Source: an uncultured Bacteroidales bacterium
GTDB taxonomy: Bacteria; Bacteroidota; Bacteroidia; Bacteroidales; P3
NCBI GenBank assembly: GCA_905236405.1
Contig: CAJOQB010000077.1
Span: 1 to 6,299, forward strand
DNA length: 6,299 nt
Direction of reading: 5' to 3'
Part shown: one piece after another, positions 5,730 to 6,299 of the stretch
How positions within the stretch are numbered: the first letter of the stretch is position 1
Layout of the letters: each line of letters begins with the position of its first letter
Translations under genes and position numbers: made by a program
The notes under the pieces: model-generated
The model's input: the letters and a program-made list of their open reading frames with translations, nothing else
Told to the model about the DNA's origin: nothing
The model's database searches: none

Positions 5730-6299
5730 TTACGAAATGGGCACGCGACGGTCGATGCCAAAGGTCATGGGGCTGACTTTCAGGACAGGGGCGAACTGGA
5801 GACGTTTCCACTCGTTGATTTTCACTTTGCGTAGCACTTCGCGGACGGTGTCGGGGTCTTTGCCTTCGGCGACAATCTCGTCGTAGGACATCTCCTCTTC
5901 GATGTGCATCTCGAGGATTTCGTCGAGGATGGCATAGTCGGGCAGGGAGTCGCTGTCTTTCTGGTTGGGTCGCAGCTCGGCAGAGGGGGCTTTGTCGATG
6001 GTGTGGCGGGGGATGAGCTCGCCGTTGCGGTTGATGTACTCGGAGAGTTCGTAGACTTCGGTCTTGTAGAGGTCGCCGATGACGGAGAGGCCGCCGCAGC
6101 TATCGCCGTAGAGGGTGCCGTATCCCATGGCGGCTTCGCTCTTGTTGGTGGTGTTGAGGCAGACGGCTCCGAACTTGTTGGCATAGGACATGAGGATGGT
6201 GCCACGGATGCGGGCTTGCATGTTCTCCTCGGTGACATCCTCGGCTCGATCGCCGAAGACGGGTTGCATGGCTTGACGCAGCTGGGCGAAAATGTCAGC
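5730..6299 (-). CDS. nadE: Glutamine-dependent NAD+ synthetase, C-terminal part (5' end outside the window)
   Basis: NadE makes NAD+ from nicotinic acid adenine dinucleotide, ATP and glutamine, the last step of NAD biosynthesis. Only 189 residues are present, and the frame stays open to the right edge. Counting from the first codon visible at 6299, family blocks are VTEENMQARIRGTILM (22-37), which is typical of NAD synthetases, CLNTTNKSEAAMGYGTLYGD (47-66), then GGLSVIGDLYKTEVYEL and the KAPSAEL segment followed by Gln and Asp-Ser-Asp-Ser, where the family has a loop near the active site. The C-terminus with DRRVPIS is complete. The glutaminase domain and the SGGxDS ATP loop must lie beyond the edge. 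The short ATG that begins MQPVFGD at 6269 is internal, because preceding in-frame codons also read like NadE (DIFAQLRQA). The helicase gene follows 24 bases downstream. Confidence 0.93.
   Translation of the reverse strand, partial: ADIFAQLRQAMQPVFGDRAEDVTEENMQARIRGTILMSYANKFGAVCLNTTNKSEAAMGYGTLYGDSCGGLSVIGDLYKTEVYELSEYINRNGELIPRHTIDKAPSAELRPNQKDSDSLPDYAILDEILEMHIEEEMSYDEIVAEGKDPDTVREVLRKVKINEWKRLQFAPVLKVSPMTFGIDRRVPIS

Noticed and set aside
1..6299. CRISPR array, tRNA or rRNA gene, or insertion sequence
   Set aside because: No regular repeat-spacer pattern, no cloverleaf or ribosomal sequence and no transposase or terminal inverted repeats were seen.

Overview
The window looks like the chromosome of a member of the Bacteroidales, most likely Prevotella or a close relative. 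Three observations point there: repeated matches to the Bacteroidetes promoter -7 box (TAnnTTTG) in front of genes, the near absence of Shine-Dalgarno sequences, and gene families common in that order (a Nim-like flavoprotein, a Pif1-like helicase with HRDC and C-terminal helix-turn-helix regions, a glutamine-dependent NAD synthetase). The genus is inference.

Layout. Positions 1-181 hold a leftward reading frame that runs off the left edge and that I could not identify. Its coding-like, G+C-rich part stops near 130 and an A+T-rich segment begins. That segment carries a rightward promoter, a long leader with phased repeats and an inverted repeat, and a 240-residue secreted protein of unknown function (433-1155). 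Between 1156 and 1485 lie a 12-base direct repeat, a short G+C-rich island with a possible 22-residue leftward peptide, and two divergent promoter-like motifs. At 1486-1988 is an overlapping DUF4160/DUF2442 gene pair, a toxin-antitoxin-like arrangement. It is followed by a Bcp/PrxQ-type thiol peroxidase (2039-2488).

From 2520 onward all genes run leftward. They are a Nim-like pyridoxamine-5'-phosphate-oxidase-fold protein (2520-3035) with its own promoter near 3097, then a 204-base intergenic region, then the large Pif1-like helicase (3240-5705), and last the C-terminal part of NAD synthetase, nadE (5730-6299, 5' end outside the window). nadE lies 24 bases upstream of the helicase on the same strand, so the two are probably co-transcribed.

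Functional reading. The right half is housekeeping (NAD synthesis, DNA maintenance). The bcp and Nim-like genes are convergent and both concern redox or oxidative stress. The left 1.5 kb has the look of an accessory insertion: A+T-rich composition, an orphan secreted protein, a truncated-looking neighbour and a small toxin-antitoxin-like pair. I see no complete new multi-gene system; the best leads are the DUF4160/DUF2442 pair, the structured leader of the secreted protein, and the small leftward peptide.
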